Assembly (NCBI GenBank): GCA_017470165.1
Contig: JAFUEX010000004.1
Location: 1-60,716 of the forward strand
Origin: Alphaproteobacteria bacterium
Lineage (GTDB): Bacteria; Pseudomonadota; Alphaproteobacteria; RF32; CAG-239
Direction: 5' to 3'
Length of the DNA stretch: 60,716 nt
Positions 50,797 to 59,284 of the stretch are shown here, piece after piece. Made by a program: the position numbers and the translations under genes. The notes under the pieces are model-generated. The model had not been told where the DNA came from, searched no databases, and saw nothing but the letters and a program-made list of their open reading frames with translations. The number at the start of each line of letters is the position of its first letter. Position 1 is the stretch's first letter.

Positions 50797-51921
50797 ATGA
50801 ACCGAAGAGAATTTTTAACTTTTATGAGCCTGACAACACTCATGTTGGCAACACCGAAGTTGCTAAAGGCTACTGTAACAAAAGGAACAAAGGATATGAA
50901 ACAGATATTTGAACCGATAATGTGGAAAAATTTAAGACTCAAAAACAGATTGATACGCTCGGCAACTTGGGAAGGAATTGCCGCGCCAAACGGTGCAATT
51001 TCAGACAAAGCCTACGAAATATACGAGGAATTAGCTAAAGGCGGCATTGGGGCAATTATAACGGGATTTACCTCGGTCAGCCGCAATGATTTTTATTTCG
51101 GCGGCATGATGCGGCTTTCTGAAGATGACTTAATACCCCAATATAAAAAACTGACAGATATTATTCATAAAGAAAATTGTTCGGTCATAACGCAACTGGC
51201 ACTTGGTGCATATTATCGTCCCAATGAACAAAGGAAGTTTGAACAAGTAGAACCTGATGATATGACTAAAGATGAAATCAAAGATGTAATAAAACAATTC
51301 GGTCAAGCTGCTAAACGTGCAAAGTCAGCAGGATTTGACGGTGTGCAAATACACGCTGCACATTTCTTCTTTCTAAGCCGATTTATCAGCCCCGCAGTTA
51401 ATCATCGGAAAGATGAATACGGCGGTTCAACAACGGGTAGAATGAAAATATTGCTGGATATTATGGAAGAAATCCGCAAAAATGCACCGGATTTGCATAT
51501 AAGCATTAAAATAAACTCCAGTAATTTTGGATATGGCGGATTGGAAGAAAAAGAGAGCTTGGAAATATGCAAGGTACTGGCCAAAGCAGGTATTGATTCC
51601 ATAGAAGTCAGCGGTAACGGCACATCTGTTCAGGGCATTAAAGCTCATGTTAATGAAGGATACTTTGTTGATTTTGCCGCTAAATTGGCCGAGGTTATTG
51701 ATGTTCCGGTATTTGTAGTCGGAGGTTTGCGCGCTAAAGATACAATGGAAAAAGTGTTACAAAGCACTAATATTGCCGCTTTATCCTTATCACGTCCCTT
51801 ATTACGTGAGCCGGATTTATCCAACAAATTTAAGACCGGAGAAAGTGAGGTTTCAAAATGCGTTTCTTGCAATGCTTGTTATTCATCGCAATTTCATCGC
51901 TGTATATTTCGGAGAGTTTAG
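50797..51921 (+). CDS. old-yellow-enzyme-like NADH:flavin oxidoreductase with Tat-type leader
   Basis: 374 residues. Leader MNRREFLTFMSLTTLMLATP (RRxFL). OYE barrel: IFEPIMWKNLRLKNRLIRSATWE, FDGVQIHAAHFFFLSRFISP and NHRKDEYGGSTTGR, C-terminal KCVSCNACY. Reduces enones/quinones with FMN. Together with the other leader-bearing flavoprotein it suggests an exported electrophile-reducing pair. Confidence 0.85.
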   Translation: MNRREFLTFMSLTTLMLATPKLLKATVTKGTKDMKQIFEPIMWKNLRLKNRLIRSATWEGIAAPNGAISDKAYEIYEELAKGGIGAIITGFTSVSRNDFYFGGMMRLSEDDLIPQYKKLTDIIHKENCSVITQLALGAYYRPNEQRKFEQVEPDDMTKDEIKDVIKQFGQAAKRAKSAGFDGVQIHAAHFFFLSRFISPAVNHRKDEYGGSTTGRMKILLDIMEEIRKNAPDLHISIKINSSNFGYGGLEEKESLEICKVLAKAGIDSIEVSGNGTSVQGIKAHVNEGYFVDFAAKLAEVIDVPVFVVGGLRAKDTMEKVLQSTNIAALSLSRPLLREPDLSNKFKTGESEVSKCVSCNACYSSQFHRCIFRRV

Positions 51922-52142
51922 CTATGACAGAGATAGAAGTTCCGACCACGCGCGGCACAGTCTTAAACGGTGTGCTTTTTGATACACCCAAAGCCGATAC
52001 GGTGGTTATTGCCATTACCGGTGTGCACGGCAATTTTTATTCCAATCCTTTTTATTATAACTTCGGTGATACCTTTAACAGAGGCGGAATTGATTTTATT
52101 TATGCACAAACCAATGATGCGTTTAATAAAATCCGCACATAG
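51858..52142 (+). pseudogene. alpha/beta-hydrolase N-terminal fragment
   Basis: 94 codons with a signal-like start (FLQCLLFIAISSLYISESLA) and VVIAITGVHGNFYSNPFYYNFGD, then an early stop after NKIRT. It lacks the catalytic Ser region. Overlaps the end of the OYE gene by 64 nt in another frame. Confidence 0.55.
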
Positions 52143-52144
52143 AT

Positions 52145-52612
52145 TGTCTTCCGACCACACATTTTGATGAAATTATCAAAGTTGTACGGCAGACCGGAAT
52201 TGATGAGAAAAAGTTTTTGCAATATTATCAAAACAAAACAGCTGCAGAAAATTTACAAAGAGACCTAAATCGCACGCGGCAAATGGGAATTTACTCTCTT
52301 CCGGCATATTTGTTAGAATATCGTGATAAGGCTGTTTTGGTGCGCTATCTTGTCGGCTATAATGATTTTGCAAATGTTATTGCTCAATTAACAGATGGTA
52401 GCATTAAACCGAAGAAAACAGAAAAAACACTTGAAAATATTATGACTATGATTGATAAACATCCGTTGATTTCACCGATTGAAATACGCGAAGCATTTGA
52501 TTTTGATAATATTGATGAAGTGAAAGATTTTATAAAACCTTTGGTTGAAGGTGGCAAAATCAGTTTAATTTATGTTTATCACGGGTGGTTTATCAAAAAA
52601 CTTGAAAAATAG
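52145..52612 (+). pseudogene. DsbA-like C-terminal fragment
   Basis: Frame open from CLPTTHFDEIIKVVRQTGID to the stop, without a start codon or CxxC domain. YSLPAYLLEYRDKAVLVRYL and HPLISPIEIREAF are typical of anaerobe DsbA-like proteins. It directly follows the hydrolase fragment, so two genes were joined by a deletion. Confidence 0.6.
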
Positions 52613-52623
52613 CAAAAACATTA

Positions 52624-52644
52624 TTACTATATTTTTTGTAGTAA
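52624..52644 (+). promoter_or_regulatory. inverted repeat before hxlR2
   Basis: TTACTA (52624-52629) and TAGTAA (52639-52644) with a 9-bp spacer, 14 bp before the hxlR2 start. A TACT...AGTA dyad is known for YodB-type HxlR regulators; here the core spacing is 11 bp. Near-copy at 50703. Confidence 0.6.
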
Positions 52645-52657
52645 CAAAGGAAAAGCC

Positions 52658-53002
52658 ATGAAACAAAAGAAATTACCGACAAGCAAAAACATTTATCATA
52701 CCGAATGTCCGATATTATATGCCATGGATATTATCGGGCAAAAATGGAAACTGCCGATTATGTGGTATATCGGAGCAGCCGAAGTTATTCGTTATAAAGA
52801 ATTGCAGCGCAAGGTTATCGATATTACTCCAACAATGCTGACCAAATGCTTAAAAGAATTAGAAAACGATGATTTGATTATACGCACACAATACAATACC
52901 ATTCCTCCGGCAGTTGAGTATTCCTTAACCGCAAACGGCAAGGAAATGATAACGGCTCTTGAACCACTCTATAAATGGGCTGAAAAACAAATGAATTTTT
53001 AA
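52658..53002 (+). CDS. HxlR-family regulator 2
   Basis: 114 residues, AAAGGA site. Winged HTH with IIGQKWKLPIMWYI..ITPTMLTKCLKELENDDLI and PPAVEYSLTANGKEM. Cys17 (HTECPIL) in the N-terminal arm may be a sensing thiol. Distinct from the first HxlR; probable control of the OYE gene through a shared inverted repeat. Confidence 0.87.
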   Translation: MKQKKLPTSKNIYHTECPILYAMDIIGQKWKLPIMWYIGAAEVIRYKELQRKVIDITPTMLTKCLKELENDDLIIRTQYNTIPPAVEYSLTANGKEMITALEPLYKWAEKQMNF

Positions 53003-53026
53003 TAAATGCTTTCTTTAAGAACCGTC

Positions 53027-53060
53027 AAGCCGAGTTTAACCGCTCGGCTTAAATTTTTTT
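53027..53060 (+). terminator. terminator after hxlR2
   Basis: AAGCCGAG (53027-53034) and CTCGGCTT (53043-53050), then a T-run. A decayed copy of the arm (AGCCGAGTTTAACC) occurs near 50627. Confidence 0.8.
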
Positions 53061-53135
53061 CCCGAATCAACTCATTGAATTTAAAAGAAAATCATGCGGA
53101 ATTATGGAGTTAAGTGCATTTTTTGTGAAAGCAGC

Positions 53136-53198
53136 TTGACATAGGAATATTTTTTTTATATCAATGATGTTGAACATAATTAAATTGTGCACAATTTA
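53136..53198 (+). promoter_or_regulatory. promoter and 18-bp palindrome of the ferritin-ohrR operon
   Basis: TTGACA (53136-53141) with a TATATC/TATCAA -10 near 53157-53164, then the perfect palindrome TAAATTGTGCACAATTTA (53181-53198), 20 bp before the ferritin-like gene. Fits a MarR/OhrR operator. Confidence 0.65.
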
Positions 53199-53218
53199 TT
53201 CTAAGAAAGGTATAAACA

Positions 53219-53674
53219 ATGTCAAATGAAAAGATTATTGCAGATTTGCAGGCTATTGTAACAAATTTAGCCCAACAGGCAGACGGACATTTAATTCAAT
53301 CGCGTGTTTTTGCCGCTAAAGGTTTTAATAAATTGGCAGAAAAATATGCCGAACATACGACCGAAGAGCGCGGTTATGTAGAAAAGTGCATTGACCGTAT
53401 TTTAGATTTAGGCGGCAAGGTAAAGCTGGAAAATAAAAAAGCCGGCGAAGTGTTTGAAAACCCAATTGACTTTGTAAAATATGACTTGCAAATATCAGTT
53501 GATGGTTTGGCTTGGCTTAAAGGTGTTCTGGATAATGCCAAAGATGATGTAACCACATACGATATGCTCAAAGATTATTACAAAGATGAAGAAGAGGATA
53601 TGTATTGGGGTGAACAACAGTTAGAACTGATTGAATGCATCGGTGCGCAAAACTGGATTTTACAACAACTTTAA
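53219..53674 (+). CDS. ferritin/bacterioferritin-like protein
   Basis: 151 residues, AGAAAGG site. Four-helix bundle with Glu/His ligands (EKYAEHTTEERGYVEKCID..DEEEDMYWGEQQLELIE). Stores or detoxifies iron, limiting Fenton chemistry. First gene of the OhrR operon. Confidence 0.8.
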   Translation: MSNEKIIADLQAIVTNLAQQADGHLIQSRVFAAKGFNKLAEKYAEHTTEERGYVEKCIDRILDLGGKVKLENKKAGEVFENPIDFVKYDLQISVDGLAWLKGVLDNAKDDVTTYDMLKDYYKDEEEDMYWGEQQLELIECIGAQNWILQQL

Positions 53675-53691
53675 TTTTTTGAGGAGAAAAT

Positions 53692-53874
53692 ATGTCTGAT
53701 AAAGAAATTGTATTAGAAACGATGAAAAAAGCCGGCGAGCCGGTAAATGCCAGAAAAGTAGCTGAAATGTCCGGTTTGGATAGAAAAGCGGTTGATAAAG
53801 CTTTTGCTGAACTCAAAAAAGAAGGTGCCATTGTATCTCCTGTTCGTTGTAAATGGGAACCGGCAAAGAAATAA
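53692..53874 (+). CDS. small winged-helix protein
   Basis: 60 residues, AGGAG site. VLETMKKAGEPVNARKVAEMSGLDRKAVDKAFAELKKEGAI is a HTH/wing. Its stop overlaps the ohrR start (TAATG). Perhaps an accessory regulator; no partner known. Confidence 0.65.
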   Translation: MSDKEIVLETMKKAGEPVNARKVAEMSGLDRKAVDKAFAELKKEGAIVSPVRCKWEPAKK

Positions 53875-54332
53875 TGGCTGAATTACCAAGCAAATTTGAA
53901 GTATTAAAGTTGGGAAACCAATTATGTTTCCCGCTTTATGCTTGTGCCAAAGAGGTTATTAAAATATATCGCAAGCCTTTGCAGCAAATCGGTTTAACTT
54001 ATACGCAATACATTGTGATAATGGTATTGTGGGAATATGGTGAGATATCGGAAAAAGACTTGGGTGAAAAGATTTATCTTGATTCCGGCACTTTAACTCC
54101 TGTCATTAAAAAGCTTGAAAAATCAGGTTTTGTAAAGCGGCAACGTTTGGCAGAGGATGAGCGTTTTGTTAAAATCAACTTGACCGATGACGGTATCAAA
54201 TTGAAAGAAAAAGCCAAAACTATACCGCAAGCGCTAGAAGGAAATATTTATCTGTCTTATGATGAAATGAAAACACTTTACGGACTTTTGAATAAAGCAT
54301 TGGAAGGAATTAATGAAGGGAGAATACAATGA
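53874..54332 (+). CDS. MarR/OhrR-type peroxide-sensing regulator
   Basis: 152 residues. LGNQLCFPLYACAKEV aligns with the OhrR redox motif; Cys18 is the sensing Cys, with Cys24 nearby. DSGTLTPVIKKLEKSGFVKRQRLAEDERFV is the winged helix. Expected to repress the operon and release on organic hydroperoxide. Unlike the classic case no ohr gene is adjacent. Confidence 0.87.
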   Translation: MAELPSKFEVLKLGNQLCFPLYACAKEVIKIYRKPLQQIGLTYTQYIVIMVLWEYGEISEKDLGEKIYLDSGTLTPVIKKLEKSGFVKRQRLAEDERFVKINLTDDGIKLKEKAKTIPQALEGNIYLSYDEMKTLYGLLNKALEGINEGRIQ

Positions 54333-54997
54333 CAAAAGTAATGATATTGAACGCAAGCCCACGCAAGAATTGCAACACAGCAAAAATGTTAAAAGAAGCG
54401 GCTCGTGGGGCGACCGAAACCGGTGCAGAAGTGGAATATATTGACCTTGTAAGCCTTAATTACAAAGGCTGTATGAGTTGTTTTGCTTGCAAAGTAAAAG
54501 GAAATAAAACAGGTGGATTATGTGCATTTAAGGATGATTTAAGACCTGTTTTAGAAAAGATTTTACAAGCAGATGCTTTGATTGTCGGCACACCGATTTA
54601 CTATTCATATCCAACCGGAATGTTCCGCAATTTGATGGAAAGGTTGCTCTTTGCTGTTATGACATACTCAAAGGGCGACAAACCGAATATGCCGCGCTTA
54701 CTTCTTGAGAAAAAACTGGCAACAGGTTTAATTTATACAATGAATTGCACACCGGAAAGAGCTGAACAATTCAATTATCCTGCTATATTGGCTCCGGATA
54801 ATAACTATATGGAGCTGTATTTCGGACATTGTGAAGTCTTAAACGCTTTTAATACGTATCAATTTAATGACTATTCCAAATATATGGCGGATATTGTTGA
54901 TGTGGCAGAAAAAGAACATCAAAAAGAAACACAATTCCCGAAAGACTTGCAAGCTGCCTATGAAATGGGCAAAAGATTAGCAACAATGAAATTGTAA
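54329..54997 (+). CDS. flavodoxin-like NAD(P)H reductase
   Basis: 222 residues; overlaps ohrR by 4 nt. MILNASPRKNCNTAKML (FMN loop), YKGCMSCFACK and GTPIYYSYPTGMFRNLMERL. No leader, so cytoplasmic. Member of the NADPH-dependent FMN/quinone reductase family. Confidence 0.85.
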   Translation: MTKVMILNASPRKNCNTAKMLKEAARGATETGAEVEYIDLVSLNYKGCMSCFACKVKGNKTGGLCAFKDDLRPVLEKILQADALIVGTPIYYSYPTGMFRNLMERLLFAVMTYSKGDKPNMPRLLLEKKLATGLIYTMNCTPERAEQFNYPAILAPDNNYMELYFGHCEVLNAFNTYQFNDYSKYMADIVDVAEKEHQKETQFPKDLQAAYEMGKRLATMKL

Positions 54998-55009
54998 AGG
55001 AAAATAAAA

Positions 55010-55552
55010 ATGAGTATATATGATTATAACGTGCCGAAACCAAATGGCGAAGAATTAAAACTGGCTGATTTTAAGGGAAAAGTAATGCTGATTGTTAACA
55101 CGGCAACCGGTTGCGGCTTTACTCCGCAATATGAGGCGATAGAAGATATTTATGAAAAATATCATGATAAAGGTTTAGAAATTATAGATGTTCCATGCAA
55201 CCAATTCGGACATCAAACCCCAGGAACAGATGATGAAGTGCATGAGTTCTGCCAGTTGCATTACAATACCAAATTTGCCCAAATGAAGAAATCTGATGTG
55301 AACGGTGCAAACGAATTACCGCTTTATACTTATTTGAAAGCACAAAAAGGCTTTGCCGGATTTGGAGAGCATGAATTTAGTAAACTTTTGGGTGATATGT
55401 TGGCCAAGGAAGATAAGGATTGGGCTTCAAAACCGGATATTAAATGGAACTTTACAAAGTTTTTAGTTAATAAAAACGGTGAAGTTGTTGAGCGTTTTGA
55501 ACCAACTGCCGATATGAAAGATGTGGAAGAAAAAGTTGCAGAATTACTGTAA
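55010..55552 (+). CDS. glutathione peroxidase-like protein
   Basis: 180 residues, AAGGAA site. NTATGCGFTPQYEAIEDIYEKY has the peroxidatic Cys35; VPCNQFGHQTPG and KWNFTKFLV complete the catalytic set (Cys not Sec). Probably thioredoxin-dependent. Good companion to OhrR. Confidence 0.92.
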   Translation: MSIYDYNVPKPNGEELKLADFKGKVMLIVNTATGCGFTPQYEAIEDIYEKYHDKGLEIIDVPCNQFGHQTPGTDDEVHEFCQLHYNTKFAQMKKSDVNGANELPLYTYLKAQKGFAGFGEHEFSKLLGDMLAKEDKDWASKPDIKWNFTKFLVNKNGEVVERFEPTADMKDVEEKVAELL

Positions 55553-55567
55553 AGGAAGAAATTATAG

Positions 55568-56119
55568 ATGAGTAATTATGCCAAGGCAAAAGGAACACCT
55601 ATAGAGAAAATAATCAAAGGGCAAATGCAGGCGGAACTTTCGGGAGCCGGTATGTATTTTGCACTGGCCCGCGCGGCTAAAGCGCAAAATTTGGACGATG
55701 TAGCCGATGTGTTTAAAAAATTAGCCAACGAACATATAGCGCAAGCCAGTTTTTATGCCGAGTTTTGCGGCAGATATCCTTTTGAAAAAGAGGAATTATG
55801 GCAATTTGTAAAAGGTTTATCAAAAGCAGAATACTGTGGTGAAAAAGCAATTTTAGAACTTTCCGACAAAGTTAAAAAAGCAGGCTTTACCGAAGCAGCA
55901 GAGGTTTTAAAAACATTTGCAGCACAGCATAAGCATCACGCAGAAGTAACGTCAGAATTGGTTGAAAAATATGCTTCTGATAATGTTAAACAAAACACAA
56001 AGAAACGCTATGTTTGCGGTATTTGCGGCTTTGAATATGAAGGTGATATGGACAGCGAACCTGATGATTATACTTGCCCGATATGCGGTATGCCAAAGTC
56101 AGTGTTCAAACAAAAGTAA
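55568..56119 (+). CDS. rubrerythrin
   Basis: 183 residues. N-terminal ferritin-like diiron domain ([37 protein letters not shown]) and C-terminal rubredoxin with two CxxC (CGICG, CPICG). Peroxide reductase of anaerobes, which fits an anaerobic gut lifestyle. Confidence 0.92.
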   Translation: MSNYAKAKGTPIEKIIKGQMQAELSGAGMYFALARAAKAQNLDDVADVFKKLANEHIAQASFYAEFCGRYPFEKEELWQFVKGLSKAEYCGEKAILELSDKVKKAGFTEAAEVLKTFAAQHKHHAEVTSELVEKYASDNVKQNTKKRYVCGICGFEYEGDMDSEPDDYTCPICGMPKSVFKQK

Positions 56120-56133
56120 TATGGAGAAATTTT

Positions 56134-56452
56134 ATGCAAAAAATTGATGTTATTGAGTATTTGCCAAAGATAATGACTGAACTTAAAAAAAGGCATATTG
56201 GTTAATACCAAAAACGGTGACAAATTGAATACAATGACTGTTTCATGGGGACAAATTGGCAGAGAGTGGGAAAAGTTTGTGTCTACGGTTTATATCCGAC
56301 ACACCAGATTTACATACGAACAGATTGAAGCAAGCGGAGAATTTACTATTTCTATTCCATTGGAACGCTCAACACAAATTGCAAAAGCAATCGGTTTTTG
56401 TGGCTATCGGAACGGCAAGAATATTGATAAGTTTAAGGAGTGCAATTTATAA
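56134..56452 (+). pseudogene. flavin reductase-like gene, frameshifted and truncated
   Basis: ATG 56134 gives MQKIDVIEYLPKIMTELKKRHIG then stop; a frameshift at the A-run near 56184 restores ILVNTKNGDKLNTMTVSWG, typical of flavin reductase/FMN-binding split barrels. It ends after ECNL where the next fragment begins. Confidence 0.65.
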
Positions 56453-56640
56453 AAAAATTCGGGATTAAAGGGGCAAGCCACCTAGGGAGACATCTGTTTG
56501 TAAGCAAGTTAGTTAATGCTGGAGTTAATATTTGTTTGGTTCAAAAATTGGCAAACCATAGAAATATCGGAACCACCCAGAGATATTTCAATTATAATGA
56601 GAAAATGTTGGCTAATGCCGTAGAGAACACCAAGATATAA
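56443..56640 (+). pseudogene. tyrosine recombinase (integrase) C-terminal fragment
   Basis: GASHLGRHLFVSKLVNAG and LVQKLANHRNIGTTQRYFNYN contain HxxR, the H/T region and catalytic Tyr of a phage integrase. No N-terminal or core-binding domain. The only integrase trace in the window, ~19 kb from the prophage. Confidence 0.7.
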
Positions 56641-57032
56641 GATGATAACAGTTGATAGAGTTTGGTTTTTAAGCCATTGCGAATGGATTTATAACAATCG
56701 GCACAGGTTGGAAGACAAGACCGTGTGCAAATTTCATCGTTACTGGATTTATAATAAATGCTTTCGCTTGCCCATATTATTCCTACAAAATTGATAAAAT
56801 TACACTCGGAAATTTGATTGACTTATGGAACAACGGCTTTGTTTATAAAGATTTCCCATTAATCCACTACCGAATATCCCATGGCGACAGCTCCACTAAT
56901 ATTGCATACATATATCGTGGAAAAGTGTTTAGCCATAGATTTCTATGGAATGATGAAAAAAAATATGTTCCAACAGAGGAAGTAATAGTATTCCGCAATT
57001 ATGTATGCCTACGGGTTCTGAGCAACAAATAA
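56641..57032 (+). pseudogene. broken hypothetical gene
   Basis: ATG 56641 starts MITVDRVWFLSHCEWIYNN and stops after FLQN; a frameshift near 56760 joins to a frame with YKIDKITLGNLIDLWNNG and RGKVFSHRFLWNDEKKYVP, ending 57032. No family recognised; probably phage-related. Confidence 0.45.
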
Positions 57033-57640
57033 CCATGCCGAGTTATGAACTGCAACAGCAACTACAACGACCGCAAACAAGCGCTTGGGATAAAGTTAAA
57101 AATGCAGCTAATAATTTTGCCGGCGGAACTGAAGCTTTTTCGGTTGGTTATGCTACCGGCGCAAGTTTAGGGAACTTTGATGAAGGCATGGGGGCTGCAA
57201 CGGTGGCAGTCACTGGTAATCCGAATAATTACACTATGGGCCGAGACGCCGTCCGGCAACTCCAAAATAATTTAAGTCAGCAACATCCATGGGCTTATGG
57301 TGTAGGCGAATTTACTGGAGCAATGACCACTCCGCTGCATTTGGTAAAAGATAGCACTTTTGCTAATAAAGCCTTAAATGCGGCGACTGATACCTTAAAT
57401 GCCTCTGCTGGATATGCGGAAAATTGGAATGATTTTGGAACTAATTTAGTGGCAAACGGATTAGCTAATATTGCAGGTTTGGGACTAGAAGGACTGCCAA
57501 TAGGACGAGCATTTAATAGTAGCACTGGAAAAAAATTATTGGCAAACGGTTATAAATTTGCAAAACAGGGATTCAATTCTGTTGCTGACAAATTGAAAAA
57601 TATGTATTATGATGATGAAAAAGAGAAATATCGCTATTAG
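57005..57640 (+). CDS. phage-like virion protein remnant
   Basis: 211 residues. Ala/Gly/Asn-rich with FAGGTEAFSVGYATGASLG and GVGEFTGAMTTPLHLVKDST, a style typical of phage internal/ejection proteins. It overlaps the preceding broken gene and has no clear start. Probably a fragment of a second, lost prophage. Confidence 0.5.
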   Translation: MPTGSEQQITMPSYELQQQLQRPQTSAWDKVKNAANNFAGGTEAFSVGYATGASLGNFDEGMGAATVAVTGNPNNYTMGRDAVRQLQNNLSQQHPWAYGVGEFTGAMTTPLHLVKDSTFANKALNAATDTLNASAGYAENWNDFGTNLVANGLANIAGLGLEGLPIGRAFNSSTGKKLLANGYKFAKQGFNSVADKLKNMYYDDEKEKYRY

Positions 57641-57658
57641 TAAAAAAAGGAATAGAAC

Positions 57659-58006
57659 ATGGAAAAAGAAAACATTAAAATAATAAAGAAATTGTTATTA
57701 AAAATGATAAATTGCACATTTTTTGTGCTAATTCTTTTTAATGCATATATTATTTTAAGGTTGCATATAACCGTGCCTTTTTTTTCTGTTCTGTTTTTGT
57801 TTGATTTTCTTTTGGTAGTCGGATATCCGTTGTTTTTGCGATATGTTTTAAAAAAGAAATGGTTTGAGTGCGCGAAGGATGATTATCTTTGCATAAGATA
57901 TATTATGCTTCCATTGTTAATTATGGAATTAGCTGTTCTGTTATGTTATCCGCATGATACAATTATGGCAATTGACTTTTTGGCAGAAAGTGATTTCCTA
58001 AATTAA
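57659..58006 (+). CDS. small hydrophobic membrane protein
   Basis: 115 residues, AAAAGGAA site. Three or four membrane segments (FFVLILFNAYIILRL, SVLFLFDFLLVVGYPLF, YIMLPLLIMELAVLLCY). No family recognised. Confidence 0.55.
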   Translation: MEKENIKIIKKLLLKMINCTFFVLILFNAYIILRLHITVPFFSVLFLFDFLLVVGYPLFLRYVLKKKWFECAKDDYLCIRYIMLPLLIMELAVLLCYPHDTIMAIDFLAESDFLN

Positions 58007-58035
58007 CTTATGAGTTATGTTTTACGAAAATCTCA

Positions 58036-58086
58036 AAAATGTTAAACAATCCTCTTCATCCGAACAAAGTTTAACATTTTTTTATT
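58036..58086 (+). terminator. hairpin/terminator 1 (AAAATGTTAAAC)
   Basis: AAAATGTTAAAC (58036-58047) pairs perfectly with GTTTAACATTTT (58069-58080), followed by T residues. Confidence 0.65.
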
Positions 58087-58139
58087 TTGAGGTATTTTAG
58101 CCATTTTCAAAACTATAGCATTTTCGGGCAATTCAAAAG

Positions 58140-58176
58140 AAAATGTTAAAGAATGTATCTTCTTTAACATTTTTAT
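58140..58176 (+). terminator. hairpin/terminator 2 (same core)
   Basis: AAAATGTTAAAGAA (58140-58153) pairs perfectly with TTCTTTAACATTTT (58160-58173), 6-nt loop, then T-run. A third TTTAACATTT half lies at ~58189. Together with hairpin 1 this repeated core may be more than a terminator. Confidence 0.65.
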
Positions 58177-58247
58177 TTTTTATCCAAATTTTTAACATTT
58201 CTAATCTACAATATAAAAAAGTTTTATAACTAAATGAGAGTTACTCA

Positions 58248-58373
58248 ATGACACATTTTTTCAAACCAAGAGGAATATTTTTAGATAGAGTAGAAGAAAG
58301 TCAGGTTATAAATGGGCGTGACAAGGAATATGTAACTTATAATTATGACTTTGAAAATAAATTATTTCCATAA
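58248..58373 (+). CDS. possible small protein (41 aa)
   Basis: Starts MTHFFKPRGIFLDRVEES; weak ribosome site (GAGAG). No family. May be a fragment. Confidence 0.3.
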   Translation: MTHFFKPRGIFLDRVEESQVINGRDKEYVTYNYDFENKLFP

Positions 58374-58396
58374 TGAGCATGTAAGGTGAATAAATT

Positions 58397-58425
58397 AAAA
58401 ATGCAACCTCTCTCCAAATTGGTGA
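58397..58425. repeat. 29-bp repeat, copy 2
   Basis: Exact match to 38308-38336, the right end of the IS1595 remnant. No transposase remains here. Confidence 0.7.
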
Positions 58426-58443
58426 TGCTAACCTCGCAGTTTA

Positions 58444-59019
58444 CTAGCTGATTTTATCTTTTCTTGCAGCAGAATTATCTATTTCCAATGTTACATATTC
58501 TGCTGGAATAAATCCGTTTTTCAGTACTAAAAAATAATGTTTTATTGTCGCCCAAGGGGAAAATTTTTTATATCTCTTATCTTCACATAAATGCCAATCA
58601 TTCGGGGCTAAGTCTATTTCTTCAATATTATTAATCTTATAAATATTCTCAAAACTTGCATCTTTTAATACTGTTTGCCTTAAATCCTTGCAATAAATAT
58701 CTTCAACTATACCATCTTTTATAAGTTGATTTAAGTCAAAAGAAATGACGTCGGCATGGCGGATGAGCCAGTTTAAATACGGATGCCTATATTCTTGTAC
58801 AGGTGCCACATCAGTTATAACGCATATAGAGCGTAAACGTCCTTTAAAAGTTTTCTCTAAATATGATAAGATATCATCATGATTATCAGATTTTGCACTA
58901 CTCTTATGTATCAAAAGAGCATTTTTATAATAATCACTATCTTTATCAAACATAGATAAAGATTTGTAACCCTCTTTTTTTATTTTATCGTAGGCATATG
59001 TATATAAGTAAACTTTCAT
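58444..59019 (-). CDS. hypothetical protein
   Basis: 191 residues, soluble, alpha/beta, with LRSICVITDVAPVQEYRHPY and an ENIYKINNIEEIDLAPNDWHL segment. No family recognised. AT-rich and isolated between an IS remnant and tRNA-Glu, suggesting an acquired gene. The ATG at 59019 lacks a strong ribosome site. Confidence 0.6.
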   Translation of the reverse strand: MKVYLYTYAYDKIKKEGYKSLSMFDKDSDYYKNALLIHKSSAKSDNHDDILSYLEKTFKGRLRSICVITDVAPVQEYRHPYLNWLIRHADVISFDLNQLIKDGIVEDIYCKDLRQTVLKDASFENIYKINNIEEIDLAPNDWHLCEDKRYKKFSPWATIKHYFLVLKNGFIPAEYVTLEIDNSAARKDKIS

Positions 59020-59167
59020 ATAAGACCCTCAGCAGTATATTTTCATATTATCAGATAAATATCACAAGTCAATTTTTACAAATAAATTTTCTTTTTTCAA
59101 GTTCGTAAAATTTCCTAAAATGCTTGTTTTTAAAAACATAACATTAGAACTCGTATAAGTGCTTGAT

Positions 59168-59204
59168 TTAAAAAGAAAAACGACGCTTAAACTCAAGCGC
59201 CGCT
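59168..59204 (-). terminator. terminator of tRNA-Glu
   Basis: On the minus strand AGCGGCGCTT (59204-59195) pairs with AAGCGTCGT (59188-59180) with two G-U pairs, then a T-rich tract. Confidence 0.75.
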
Positions 59205-59209
59205 TGTAT

Positions 59210-59284
59210 TGGTGATCCCAACGGGATTCGAACCCATATTACCACCGTGAAAGGGTGATGTCCTAACCATTAGACGATGGGACC
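59210..59284 (-). tRNA. tRNA-Glu (UUC)
   Basis: 75 nt including encoded CCA. Acceptor GGTCCCA/TGGGATC, anticodon TTC in CCCTTTCACGG, T-loop GGTTCGAATCC. Standard cloverleaf; intact. Confidence 0.95.
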
